Assembly: GCA_018340805.1 (NCBI GenBank) | Contig: JACMZG010001908.1 | Span: forward strand, 46,794,973 to 46,858,972 | DNA length: 64,000 nt | Direction: 5' to 3' | DNA from: Microvelia longipes | Taxonomy: Eukaryota > Arthropoda > Insecta > Hemiptera > Veliidae | Shown here: one piece after another, positions 47,211-59,785 of the stretch | How the letters are laid out: the number at the start of each line of letters is the position of its first letter | How positions within the stretch are numbered: the first letter of the stretch is position 1 | Position numbers and translations under genes: made by a program | The notes under the pieces: model-generated | The model's input: the letters and a program-made list of their open reading frames with translations, nothing else | What the model was told of the DNA's origin: nothing | Databases searched by the model: none

Positions 47211-47822
47211 TACACAAATACCACTGAGTAATATATTGTAACTGATACACCACTGAGTAATATATTGTAACAGATACACTACTCACTAATATGTTGTAAC
47301 ACTTACACTACTCACTAATATTTTGTAGCAGATACACCACTGACTAATAATATATAGTATAAGATACACTACTGACTAATATATTGTAACAGATATACCA
47401 CTGATTGATATGTTGTAACAGATACACCACTGACTGATGTATTGTAACAGATGCACCACTGACTGATGTATTGTAACAGATACACCACTGACTAATAATA
47501 TATAGTATAAGATTCAATACTGACTAATATATTGTAACAGATATACCACTGATTATGTTGTAACAGATATACCACTGATTGATATGTTGTAACATATATA
47601 CCACTCAGTGATATATTATAATAGATCCATCACTGAGTAATGTATTGTTAAAGATATACATCTGACTGATAAGTTGTAACATATACACCAATGACTAATG
47701 TATCGTAACAGATACACTAGCGAGTAACATATTAACAGATACTTCATAGAGTAATATAATGTAACAGCTACACCACTGAGTAATATATTGTAACAGATAC
47801 ATCACTGGCCAATATGTTGTAA
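47211..47822. repeat. 29 bp minisatellite, about 21 copies
   Basis: The unit is close to ACACCACTGACTAATATATTG followed by TAACAGAT. Copies vary in CTGAGTAAT/CTGACTGAT/CTCACTAAT, and a longer two-unit variant with ATAATATATAGTATAAG appears twice (about 47345 and 47490), showing higher-order duplication. Non-coding. Confidence 0.9.
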
Positions 47823-47879
47823 ATATAGAAATTCGAATTTTTTAATTCAGAATATATAATCAATGTAAGTTTTTTATAT

Positions 47880-48052
47880 ACGTATGATCAATGTAATCAG
47901 ATCAGACGTATCGCTTCCACTGTGGGATGCATCTTCAGGGATGTAAGACAAAACCCAATGCTCTTCAAAACTTAGTTTAGTTTTGAAGAGTCAATGTGTA
48001 TTATCATCTATCATTATCATGACGGGATCACCCCCGGAAGACCTAAATCTTC
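47880..48052. repeat. Degenerate inverted element related to 52304-52587
   Basis: CGCTTCCACTGTGGGA, TGCATCTTCAGGGATGTA, an inner hairpin (CTCTTCAAAACT/AGTTTTGAAGAG) and CCCGGAAGACCTAAATC occur in the order of the 52304 palindrome, but with many changes in the right arm. Confidence 0.65.
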
Positions 48053-48109
48053 ATGAAAATATGTGTTCTCAAAATTTCTAAAATTAGTAACCATAACTGC
48101 TTAATTACA

Positions 48110-48300
48110 AAAAGATTTAGTACGGGGTACCTTGGAACGTTTCCCCGCCTTATCGAATTCACTAAGCTCATTCTCATTCCTCCGAACTCGCATTCGAAAG
48201 AGTAAAGATTAGTAGACAGAATTGTAGTGAATCCGCGTTCAAACTCAGCCTCATTCTCTACTCCTCAGAAAGTGGAAAACGCCTAGTTTGAAATTCTATT
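48110..48300 (-). repeat. GAGCGAAGC-family dispersed repeat, reverse copy
   Basis: TACGGGGTACCTTGGAACGT, CCCCGCCTTATC and CCTCCGAACTCGCATTCG correspond, reversed, to the tail and palindrome of the repeats at 35527 and 58611. Diverged. Confidence 0.4.
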
Positions 48301-48392
48301 CGTCTTGGATCTTTTAATCCTAACAGATCTATCCGCATACTGAACTTACTTGATGCTCATAATAGAAGTGATCCAACTAAAGCAATACATAT

Positions 48393-48720
48393 CGAAACAG
48401 TAGCACATTTGCTTGGTTATAAATTTTCAAAGGAATTGGGCATTTTTATACCATAGGTTGTTCAAAACCATGCTCGCCTCTAACCGTATTAAAATGATAC
48501 ATTGTGTACTCGTGTATGAAACATTTGCATGGATTATAAGAAAATGCACTAAAACATTTTGCAGACTATCATATACTAAGCCTTGTGTGACTGCCTAACT
48601 ATATTGCCGGGTTGATTATGAAAAGGCGAGCATAGTTTTGAACAACCTATGGTATAAAAATGCGCCATTCCTTTGAAAATCAAAGAAAATTTATAGCCAA
48701 GTAAATGTGCTACTGTTTCG
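48393..48720. mobile_element. MITE with ~90 bp terminal inverted repeats (328 bp)
   Basis: The left arm starts CGAAACAGTAGCACATTT at 48393 and runs through CATTTTTATACCATAGGTTG to ATGCTCGCCT near 48480. The right arm is its near-perfect complement ending at 48720, with one ~8 base indel. About 150 bases of unrelated interior separate them. No target duplication could be recognised. The reading frame at 48413-48598 is within the element and not a gene. Confidence 0.8.
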
Positions 48721-49456
48721 ACTTTAAAGCATAAACCGAAAACCTAAGAAAGAACTGGATCGGTAAACAAGAAAGCAAGCATTCCTAAGAAAATTCGCTC
48801 GGCTTGCGCACCACCGCGTCATCATTTTGTAATTGTTTTTATGAACTATTTATGTCAATATATTTTAACATGTTTATCCATGAGATTACTCGTGTAAAAT
48901 TAAAGTCGGCATACAATATAATTTTTGTAATTGAAACAAACTGCGTATTAATTCTCTTTATAAATCATACATAAGTGCTCTTCAAAGCTGTGCATGCAAT
49001 AAAATTCAAGCCTTCGACTTAAAAGCACTTTTAAATACATTAGTAAGAACTCATGTAAAAGCTTTTAGTCAATTTTTTCCAAACCCGGAGCTTATTTCTT
49101 CTACTTTAAAAAAATAAAGCAATTAGTAGAGGCACGGTTATAAATATTTCTAGATAGCTGAATATAACTTAAAAGTCGATTTTTGAAAATAAATATTTAG
49201 TCTATTAAGGTATTTACCAATCAAAGGATGTAAGATTAGACAAAGCAAGGTTTGCATTGAGCATACAATAGTTCTCTGGTAACATAATCGATACTATCAA
49301 CTGTATAAAGGTGGCATTCTGCTGTTTGAATTACTTCTAAATTTATCAATATGAATGAATCAATTGTTAACATTATCATTTACTATCCCCATTGTCCTCA
49401 CAATGAAATAAATACGGCTTCAATGACGAATAAAACTAAAACGAAACAAATATAAA

Positions 49457-49766
49457 CATAGAGATATTATTACTAGAGGGGCCCTATAGGTTAAATTGTG
49501 AAACATTGAAAAAGTAACCAGACCACCTTTGATTATAAATACTATCAAATATTCAGTACAAAGTTACAATAACATATATAGAAGAATGTTAAGCATACAA
49601 ATCAAAACAGAAACAATGTGCAGGAAGCCAAAATCAATTGATTTATTATAACCTTAACTCACTCTTGAAGAAGGTTTCAATGAGGTTGCACAGAGCCCCA
49701 AAAAGATGTTTCAGGTCTCTTAATGTTTTAAAATAGGCTATGCCCCCTCTAGTATATGTATATATG
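49457..49766. mobile_element. MITE family M1, copy C (310 bp)
   Basis: Ends CATAGAGATATTATTACTAG and TAGTATATGTATATATG. Flanking AATATAAA/AATCTAAA matches at seven of eight positions, again an 8 bp duplication. Shares GCAGGAAGCC, GAAGGTTTCAATGAGGTTGC and TTTCAGGTCTCTTAA with copies A and B. Confidence 0.85.
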
Positions 49767-51138
49767 AATCTAAAGACCAAATAAATGTAAATTTTAACAT
49801 AAAATTAATAAAACAAAGTCAATAATAAACATATAATATAATAATAACATCAATAATAGACACATAAATACATTTGTTTATATATTATATTTCTATCCAT
49901 TATATCAATATTTATGTAATATTATATATATTTTTTTGTAAAACACATAGATTAACAATATTTATATTGTGGTAATTTTCGTAATTAGAATGTGTTATAA
50001 TATCAAATTATATAACACCAAGGTTATAAAATTTAAATCAAAGTGACGAATATATTTTACAAGTGTATTATTTATTTATAAAATAATGAAAAAATATAAA
50101 CGAAACAATAATTTCTTCTTCCAGAAAGAAAAGAAAAATGTAAAACTAAAAGTGCTAAAAAAGAAATTCACCTTAAATATTATATTTTATAGCAAATACA
50201 TATAAATAGTAAAATATAAGAACATAACACAGAGAATTATTAATTTTTAATTTAAGTTAACGAAACTTAATTAATAAATTTTATTAAAACAAGGTAAGAT
50301 AATGCTCAGTAAATAAATTAATACTATTTAAAAATAAAAATGTGCTACTAAAACATCTATACACATTAAATGATATAACTGTCCTTATATATTTTAAGGT
50401 AACATATACATTTCAAATCCCATAGCATTACATTATAAAAATTTAATAAGAATGTAAAATCGAGGTAAATTTCTAAGACAAAGCATGAAGACAAAATACT
50501 TTATACTATTCATTATTAAAGTATTAGGGCTTAGTCGTCACTGTTAGAGATATAATTTACAAAAACTTATATTTCTGATTCTAAGGAAGATATCAGTAAT
50601 AACTTGAAAGGTATTTTCAATTTCTGTTAAGTTACATAAGCTTGTCAGGGTGCAGGTAAGTGTTTACTACCCTCCTACCAGATAGATAAGTTGGTTAGAG
50701 AGTTAAGTTTTTAAAGATCACCAGGGGATACTTCTAGGTATCCCAGGTTCAATTCTTAGTCAAACCATTTGGATTTTAAGCTAAATACCTTGCCTTAAGA
50801 TGTTACCTTGCTCTTAAAATGAGAGTAGAGTTTTATCAAGAGTTAAATGAATCTTAGGCTGTCTTTAACTAATTAGCAAGTTTATAGATGATTTCTTAAG
50901 AATTCTCCAGCACTAGAGAAACATGTTGTGATGTGAATACTTTCTGTCACCAGAGTTCTAGGAGTATAACTGTAAAAAGCTGATAATTCTATACAACATA
51001 GTTTGAGTTATACTAACTGCATATGCTATAATAGTAGGGTGCGGCAGATGATGATTTGAAATCACATACCTTACTTAGGTCTGCCTTCTAACTCTAGAGT
51101 CATAAATTTACTTTAAATAAGTGAACTTCGTTACTGAA
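49767..51138. other. Very AT-rich intergenic stretch with one SINE-like unit
   Basis: At 50680-50800, box A-like TAAGTTGGTTAGAGAG (50687-50702) and box B-like GGTTCAATTCT (50747-50757) suggest a tRNA-derived SINE. The rest is AT-rich background without exons. Confidence 0.4.
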
Positions 51139-51260
51139 TTAATAATAATAATAATAAAATCGTTTATTTATATATAAATACCTGTTACAAAGGTTAAATT
51201 ACAATTAAAAATAAATAAAATAATATATATTGACCATTTGTGTCGCATAAGCTCAAGGCT
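51139..51260 (-). repeat. Probable LINE 3' tail
   Basis: An (AAT)n run at 51139-51157 is followed by AATCGTTTATTTATATATAA and CCTGTTACAAAGGTTAAATT, resembling the tail and 3' UTR arrangement at 6466. No reverse transcriptase motif was readable here. Confidence 0.35.
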
Positions 51261-51858
51261 TAATTATTACTCAACTTTAGGATTTTTATAAGTGTCATTT
51301 ACGTTATCAGTAAATTCGTCTACTTTAGAAGAATGTTTGTGTTTATTATATTTTATTATATTTTCATATATTTAGTTTTTAATGCATAATGAAAATAAGA
51401 AAACCAGATGGAACTCGGGATACAATTCGTTGAGTACCTATTTATCGCAGGTATTCAATGCAATGCCCCTGAATGGTCAACATTCAAGAGAGTGCGGATT
51501 TGAATATATCCAATAGATTATCATAAATCTATTGGAAGTTTTCCAATCTTATTAATTCCCTCTAACTTAATGATAACAAAATTTAAATTAAAGAATGCAA
51601 CTTATGAGAACAGCATTTACTGTGTGAGGATAATGAATTATTTAATAGTATAACGTGAAACAGATAAAGAAACTTGCAAACTGCTCAAAAGGATCAATGT
51701 AAAAGGTTTTCAAGATAGCCACCAAACCAGTGTTGCCACCGCATCATGTCCCTGTACCCTACTGTGCCTATAATTTGACAGAATAGATAAAACCCAATGT
51801 ACAGTTGATATCATACTAAGAACTAAAGATATAATTATTTTTGTGAATTATAATACTC

Positions 51859-51900
51859 ATGAGCCTTATTATCACTATTTTCCAGCAGCCTCATTGTCAG
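51859..51900 (+). CDS. Candidate 5' coding exon, 14 codons, strong donor
   Basis: ATG at 51859 opens MSLIITIFQQPHCQ and meets a consensus donor (CAG-GTAAGA). Inside it, TATTTTCCAG could instead act as an acceptor, giving a 15-base microexon. CAGTGTTGCCACC about 130 bases upstream resembles a promoter-proximal motif of insect genes. No following exon was recognised before the window end on this strand. Confidence 0.2.
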
Positions 51901-52303
51901 GTAAGAACAATTAGAAATAAACATCAATAACAAAAGTACAACAATATTAAGTTAAAAATTTATATAAATCCTTACAACTAGTCTTAATAATAAATGCCTG
52001 TAATTTGTTATACATTTGTTTTATAAGTAATAATTTATTTTTAATTAATAAATGAGTTTACTATATACTATATTATATAAAAACACAAATAAACATCGAT
52101 TATGTCAATGCCTTTGGTGTATAAATCAGAAATTCAATATCACGAGAACACAAATAATAGTTATACCAAGGTATTCTTATTTAAATTAATAGGAAAAAAA
52201 AATATTATTGAATTAATAGCACACAAATTATAAAATATTTTCTTTTTTTAATTTTTTTAAATAACAACAAACTTATTTCATATCCTAAATTAGAAAAAGT
52301 ATT

Positions 52304-52587
52304 GAAGGTTTAGGTCTTCCGGTGGTGACCGCGTCAATGTAGATGAAGAATCCGACGTTTCGCTTCCACTGTGGGAGGCATCTTCAGGGATGTAGGACAT
52401 CATGGATAGAAACGCAATGCTCTACAAAACTGAACTGAAGAAAACAGAACTTCAGTTCAGTTTTGTAGAGCATTGCGTTTCTATCCATGATGTCCTACAT
52501 CCCTGAAGATGCCTCCCACAGTGGAAGCGAAACGTCGGATTCTTCATCTACATTGACGCGGTCACCACCGGAAGACCTAAACCTTCA
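52304..52587. mobile_element. 284 bp near-perfect palindrome carrying two hammerhead-like motifs
   Basis: Arms of about 137 bases flank a 9-base loop (52441-52449). The outer ends read GAAGGTTTAGGTCTTCCGGT and its complement. On the + strand the right arm holds CTGAAGA (52503-52509), a stem-forming CC..AGTGG region, GAAAC (52529-52533) and GTC (52534-52536); ATCC before and GGAT after could form stem I. The left arm holds the same motif on the minus strand. Two degenerate relatives lie at about 46640 and 47880. This layout fits inverted terminal repeats of a Penelope-like or retrozyme-type element. Open frames across it (SGSETSDSSS) are readthrough of the repeat. Confidence 0.75.
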
Positions 52588-52619
52588 TGACAACAACCGC
52601 GGAAGCCTACGCAGTTTAG

Positions 52620-55600
52620 AAAAAGTATTAATACTTTATTCTGCAATGCGCATTTTAAATAAATACTGCTTAATATAGGATTAAGCATATCGAATGCTTT
52701 TATGATCTATAATCATATAAAATTCAGAATAGATTTGATAATAAAATATATTTAATTTTATCTATTTGATAAATGAATCAAAGTCAAATTATCGAATACA
52801 TAAAACATGAAATCTTTTAGCAATGAATATCCTTAGTAATTCTTTTACTATGTGATCGCGAAAACAATTCTGACAAAGGAATTAACACTGGTAGTCTAAT
52901 AATTATTCACTTTTTTGTCAATTTGATGCCACTTAAAAATTTAAACATAAAAAATACGTAATGAAATTATTAATAACAAAATTTTTCACAATTAGGGGAG
53001 TTAACAGAAATTGTGAAGGACTTACTTGATATTGTGCCCTTAAGAATATATATAGAATATAAAATATTTACACAGGGGTATAATACAAATATTTTATTAT
53101 TATGTATTAAAGTTAAGGTAAAATTAGTACGTTATTAGAACAAATTAATTATATTATATTAGTAAAAATATTTTAAAAATTGTTTTAAAAAAAAATTAAA
53201 TAAAATTAGTTAATATTATTAAAAAAAGTGAATAAAATAAATTTGGTTAGAACTTTTTATAGTCACTTATTGCTCAGATGAATAAAATTATTCGTGCTAC
53301 ATTTTATTGTAATCTGATCAGCCGTTTGAGCTGATCACGAACCAGTGGTTTGTTGATTGTTAGGATTTGTTGGTGTTGAAACGCTGACAAAAATGTGGTT
53401 GTTATGTTTTCGCTAATTTAATACCTCCCTTTTATTTTAGGACGTATGGAACATAATTTCAAATATGAATCAAAATTGAAAATGTATTTGTTATTGATTC
53501 TAAAACATTATTTGTCAAGTATATGTTAAAATCAAGCAAAGTTCAACTGATGTTAGGACCACAAAATTGAACCACAGATAAATGTCACTATTTGTCTCCG
53601 ATACAAACCAGTAGAGACTGGTCCAAGCTTTAATCACAATAATGTCTCAAATCTAATTAGTATCAAAACACTTCGATCCCGTTTTCTTGGAAATTTATGA
53701 TATAATATCCAATCTATACATGTATTACACTGATTAAAATCATTTCCATTTTGCGTTTCAATATATTAAATACATAAATTATAAATAGTTTAATCTATAT
53801 ATTAATTAGTGTATAGAAATATTCAAATAAAGATACAGTTTACACAACGATTGAAATTCAAATTGTTAATAATATTAATTATAAACGATCAAACAATGAT
53901 AGTAAAATATTTAGTTAATCACTTTTTACTCTAAACATATTTGTTTATTGTATTGGATTTTAAATTTCTTCTGAGGAAATCTATTTTTTTAATTAAACAT
54001 GAAGGCTGATCAAGGTTAAAAAACTAGGAACGGAGTAGCTCGAAACTTTACTAATTTATCGGGTTTGCTAAGTTCATGCTTACTTTCAATACTTGACTAC
54101 TCTATGAATTTAATATTGCGTGAATTTTTGTTTTAATTAGACTTAATATTTAAAGCACTGATTTAAATTGTACAAATATATTTTTAGGTAAGAGGAGCAT
54201 ACAGGAGCATACTTATGTATTTAGAAAGTTCTATCCAAGTTGTAAAAAAAGTATAACTAAAAGTTTAGTTGTTTGATGTAAGATTTTTATTAATAAATAA
54301 AATCATAAGTATACCTTATAATATATATTAAGTTATAATTAATAATATAAAATAAATATTTATTTATATAAACTTAAAATGGTCCCTTACAAAAATAAAA
54401 TAGAAAACAATAACATAACGTGTTAACATCATTGCTGCAAAAGAAAATAAATGAATGAAGTTTTAGTTTATTTAACAGGATAAAAATATAATTTTAATTT
54501 AATGCAATAATTTTAATTTAGTTTATATTATTTTCAGCGCATGGTACATTAAATCAATTATGTAATTACTTTGATTTAGAGCAAAATATGTCATATTTTA
54601 TACAGTAAGCAATTGTAGAATTAATTTCTACTACCGTTGGAGGGTAAACTTAGTTGCAACAATGTAAACAATTATAAACAGTATCATAAATATATTTTTA
54701 GCAAACGTAAGTAAGTTTTTAATGATGTTTACCTTATATTGCACTGATATACCCAGAACCAGACCAGTTATAACATAAATAATTTATTACAATAAAATGT
54801 TTCCCTAAATACAATTTTTACTTATATAATATGAACCTTACTATTGAGCAGTAATCCATGTTTTATTTTAGAACTTAATATAAAAACTAACTAAAAAATT
54901 TTACGGGACAAAAATTTTTTTAAATACCCTCACTAGCTGTAACTACACCAAAGTGAGTGTACTAATAGACTATTAAAAAATATAATAATTTATATTTTTA
55001 TAGTATCTAATAATTTAAAGAAATCAGTTCCGTAATTGTATCAACCTAAATATTAAAATCGTGCATGAATCAAAGCGGTCACAGAAATTAAAAACATCCA
55101 AATAGCGCATTTTTCAAAGAAATTCGCTGGAAATAGAACACAATAAGAAAAGAATAAAAAGAACAGGTAAAAAATATAATAATAAATATGCTTGTTGTAA
55201 ATATAAAATAATTTAAAAAGTAATGAAATGAACAATAAAGATAGGAGATAAAATTCAGAACTAAAAATGAATTAAGGGCTCTTACTTGAAATATTAAACG
55301 ACAAAGAATTTAAATATTATCATAGGAAAAATTCATATCACAGTGGTTTTGATTTAAACTAAATTTGTTTAATAAATGATCAAAATTATAAAAAATATCA
55401 TTGAGTGAAGGCTAGGTGAAGTAAGGCCTAAAATATTAACTCTTATCCCACTTGAAGTAGACCTTGAGGTAAATTACTCCGTAAAAAACAGAAAATTACT
55501 AAAAAAAAACTTTTAAATTTTTCGTTTAAGCAATTCTCTTGCTCTAGCCTTTTATGGATGGATAAACTTTCTCAAAGCAGTTACTTAGTGATGTTGCAAA

Positions 55601-57006
55601 ACTTATATTTCTTTATCCGTATTTCAGCAAAAAATGTTATTATTAAAAACTTTAGTAATGCTTAATACCATCTAAACCCTTTAAAAAGTAAACAAATACA
55701 CCTAAGTTATATCAATACAAGTAATCTTCCTAATTTCTAGATGGCAACTTGAATAACCCATACAACTTGGTTTTATAGCATTGCAAACCTTTAGTAACTG
55801 CATATTTTAAAATAAATTTTAATACGTAAAAACCTAACTACCTATAGCTACTTAATAACTAAACTTAATATAAGTATGTATGGATAAATGTACAGTAATT
55901 TCGTCTTTAATTTTTCTGTTTAAATTTGAAACCACTACAGATAAATATAAAGCTATTTGATAAATGATCAAATAGTTGACATAGAAATGTTGAAAACAGA
56001 TGACATTAAAATAGTTGACCGTAAAGAGTTCATATCAGATGTATTAAAATATAAACTGTTCACTTATCCATGTTTTTATTTTTAATAATTACATATAATA
56101 TAATTACTTTCTCACAGATAATAAGGATTACAGTTTAAAATTATACCTTATATAATATAAATCTAAATAATTAAACAATCTTATGAACTAACGTGTAAAT
56201 ATATTTATTTCACAAGTGAGGCAAATAAACTGATCACTGGCTATATGATATCAAATCAGGTTGTAACATGAAAAGAGGTCTTTTATAGCGATAAGTTATT
56301 GAAATATGAAAATATTAATTAAAGTATATTGGTCACAATATACTTTGTCACGAGGGACTTGAAGGAATGATAAAAGGACAAATTAGTAGAGGAAAGCCTC
56401 AACTTGAGTTTATAACTTAGATTAAGAATGACTCAAGAAGAAGAATTGGATCAAGATAGACGAAATGAGTAGTTATTGTCATGGCCTTTGTGGTAGCAAA
56501 GTGCCTCAATCATTTGTTTCACTTCTACTGACATTTTTACCCTGAATAATAGAGAAAGGAAATTCCAGTTTGACCAACATAAATCTTTAAAAATAAGGTA
56601 AACTCGTGGCTTTGAAATTGGTCTTCCCCTGTAGAATTGTTCTCTGAGGATTTAAATACAAACAATTTTTGTTAAATTCAAATAATCGAACTAGAGCATA
56701 TTGCGATTGCTGATAACAAAGCCGACAAGTGGCTTGTTTGGAAAACAAATTTGTTTCGTTCCAATATCACTATGTCCAGGGAATTTCTCATCAAGCATTA
56801 CACCAAACAATTCCATATAGTTTAGTTCAAACACATACTTTTTATGTTGGTCCACCAAAAATGTGCTTTATGAGCAAATTATGAAGAAAAGATTTTCTTT
56901 AATACAATACTAGTTAAGGCCTTCTAGACATGTCAATAGTCATAATAATACTAGATGAAGAAAGTCTCTACACTGAAAATATATATGTTTGTAGACAAGC
57001 GATTTC
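52620..57006. other. AT-rich intergenic stretch without a recognised gene
   Basis: Extremely AT-rich with many homopolymer runs; no exon, repeat unit or terminal structure could be supported, apart from a short tandem ACAGGAGCATAC near 54195. Confidence 0.35.
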
Positions 57007-57170
57007 GAACTAACAAGGAATTATCATCAGTACAAGCCGTGGAATATAAAAAAGGATCATTGATATATCTTACTGATCAAATATTAAAGACAGACTCTGA
57101 TCTGTAAGATTCGTGAATCATCGTCTTTTATATTCCACGGCTAGTACAGATATCGATCTCTTGTTAGGTT
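57007..57170. mobile_element. Imperfect foldback (164 bp)
   Basis: GAACTAACAAGG, TCAGTACAAGCCGTGG and AATATAAAA on the left face TTTTATATTCCACGGCTAGT and CTCTTGTTAGGTT on the right. The arms are about 70 bases with several mismatches around a short centre. No coding content. Confidence 0.6.
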
Positions 57171-57324
57171 GAAAACACTTTGCTATTAAAGATATATGTT
57201 TCCTGTGGGAGGACTTTTTTTTCTATGATCCACTTCTTTAACGCTCACCTTACTTCTTCGACTTCAATAGTCCTTAAATATATGTATATCTCCCCCCACT
57301 AAACCGATACGATGTCATTCCATT

Positions 57325-57526
57325 AAGTCGATCATCTCCCATATGTATCATCTCCATAAGTTGATCATCTCCCAAACGTATCATCTCCATAAGTTGATCA
57401 TCTCCATAAGTTGATCATCTCCCATATGTTTAATCTCCCCTATGTATCATCTCGATAAGTTGATCATCTCCCAAACGTATCATCTCCATAAGTCAATCAT
57501 CTCCATAATTTGATCATCTCCTAACA
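57325..57526. repeat. 17 bp minisatellite with a 34 bp higher-order unit
   Basis: Units ATAAGTTGATCATCTCC and CAAACGTATCATCTCC/CATATGTATCATCTCC alternate, about 12 copies in all. The shared core is ATCATCTCC. Non-coding. Confidence 0.88.
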
Positions 57527-59421
57527 TCGGCACATATAAAGCAGTGTAATGAAGACCAATAAACAAAGCATACACGAGCTGCATATCAGTTTAACATGCC
57601 CTCACTTCAATATACTTACATAATTTAAATTACATCCTTAACACTATTTTAATTAATAATTATATCTGTAATGAGTAAAAGTATCAAATTATATGAGGAA
57701 CATGAAAGTACAGCGTCATATTGCAGTCATGAGAGGTTTATTAAGTAAATATGCGTGCATTCATAAGCTTACAATAGTATCCTTAGTATATAAATTTATT
57801 TTTAGTAATAAATACGACGTATACATAAATTATATTGTTTTATTAAAGAAATATTATATACAAGTCGTTTAATTTATAAATTGTTAAATCAAATACTGTA
57901 GAATAATTATTGAGGAAAATAGAAAAAAAGTCAAAGTATAAATTCACGTTTCTTTGATCTAATTAATTAATTATATAAAATTACTCTCCTTTTAAGTAAT
58001 TAGTTCTTTAAGAGATAAGTTGGTTTGAACAAATAACAAGACTAAAGGTCTTTTGGTAAGTGTTGTGTGTGTCAGATTCATTTTAACATATATCGAATTA
58101 GTATAGACGGGGACGACATCAAATATTATTGATTGGTTCTGCATTACTCGCTAGAGATTACTTACGATTGAGAAATTCTAATAGTTAATTAATTCAATCA
58201 ATAATGTTAACGTTTGGACTGAAAATCATGCTTTTACATAAGAATATCTATATTTAAATAGCACTGCCGGCTTTTAGCTTGCGCCACAGCAGTCTTGGAT
58301 CTGTCTGCTCCTTAACGGAAATTTTAGACAAAATATATAGAGACTCATCTCTCCGCTAATGTTGATGGCACAACACGAAAGCCCATTCTGCTACAGACAT
58401 GCCCATTCTAATGCAGACATTTTTGAGAAAAGACAGACTTTGTAGTTTGACCTTAAATAATATTGATTAAATAAATTATAGATTATTGCAATGTGAAGTA
58501 GTACAGGCATAAACCAAAACATTCTCGTCACTTAAAATAATTGAATAAACAACAAGAGTCGACTTTTGATCATCTTCTAAATTATTGCAGAGAAATTTTT
58601 ATATTCTGAGGACGAGCGAAGCGAGTCCGACTTGTTGAGGAAACGTTTCGAAGTATCTCGTACTAAATTTTATTACTTTAACCATATTTTGTGAAAAGAC
58701 ATGCTTTGGTATATTCATGATTGAAGCAATTAACTTTTGAAATTTCTCAGGCAAAAGTAATGTTTTCCCAGAAGGTCAGCATCCCCTCCCTACTTGTGGA
58801 TCACATTAATAAACACCAAGCTAAACTATTAACATATTTATATTTAATATTCACATCGATTTATTGTATCTGTTTTGTCAAAATGTATTCAATGAATGCT
58901 TAAGTAGTTTAATAATCCATCATTAATAGAAAATAATTGAGGCATTGAATAAGAGGGAAATACTTAGAGCTTTGAATCAAAGTGAATATTCCACAGAACA
59001 TCTCTTAAACCGAACAGGTACACACTCGAATCTGACGCAGCAAAAATTAAAACGATGCAAATTATGATTGATAGTGAGAGTCGAGAGGTTTCTATAGTTG
59101 GTAGTAAGCTAGACAAAGTTAGCTTTGCCTGTCGCTCATAATTTCCATCGAGGATGTATTCACCTTTAGAGTTTTGGTTGTTTTAAGTTGGAATAATATT
59201 ATTATTACAATGAAAAAATTAGGGTCAGGGAGCAAAACCATAAAAGCGAGCCTTCTATTTTTTGCTGCCAACACAGAACCTGCTCTCGGGTTCAATATTT
59301 TCATTATAAATTCTTATCTGCACACATGCTAATCAAACCTTAGATCAGTATTAAAAAGAATCTCCTCAAGGTCACCAGGTTAGGTTGTTACTAAGCATTG
59401 TTCTCACGATAACCTAATGAC
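57527..59421. other. Intergenic stretch with one GAGCGAAGCGAG repeat
   Basis: The best-preserved dispersed repeat copy lies at 58607-58675: TTCTGAGGACGAGCGAAGCG then AGTCCGACTTGTTGAGG and GTTTCGAAGTATCTCGTACT. Otherwise no supported feature. Confidence 0.4.
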
Positions 59422-59785
59422 GGTGTGATTTCGTTGCGTCGACAAATCATTTCGTCGACGGTACGAACCGGGTTGTTGCGTCGACAAATCATTCTATCCA
59501 CAGATCCCTGCGGCGACAAATCGTTCCGTCGACAAATATTTTTTTTTGAAATTCCGGAGGAAATAATTTCCTAGGTACTTAGACCTCGTATGTGGGTCCA
59601 TTGTACCTGGACAAATAACTTGCCGACGCAATGATTTGTCGACGCAACAACCCGATTCGTTCCGTCGACAAATTATTCCGTCGACGAACTCAGATTATTT
59701 GTCGATGGAACTATTTGTCAACGCGATGATTTGTCGATGGAATGATTTGTCGACGAACTAATTTGTCGACGAAACGATACGGAGC
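59422..59785. mobile_element. Foldback element packed with GTCGAC sites, 8-9 bp target duplication
   Basis: CCTAATGAC lies at 59413-59421 and 59786-59794, bounding the element. The ends share TCGTT.CGTCGACAAAT in inverted order. The interior is two clusters of TTGTCGACG/CGTCGACAAA subrepeats facing one another across an AT-rich centre (about 59540-59600). About a dozen GTCGAC or one-mismatch sites occur in 364 bases. No coding capacity. An 8-9 bp duplication fits hAT or Mutator-like origin; the subrepeat structure also resembles classic foldback elements. Confidence 0.8.

Noticed and set aside
47211..47822. Considered as a CRISPR-like array
   Set aside because: Units are contiguous and diverged with no unique spacers; it is a minisatellite in a eukaryotic genome.
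48413..48598. 61-residue frame
   Set aside because: Lies across the arm and centre of the 48393-48720 MITE; no domain.
52487..52678. 63-residue frame (starts MMSYIPEDASHSGSE)
   Set aside because: Readthrough of the right arm of the palindrome; the same residues are expected wherever this repeat occurs.
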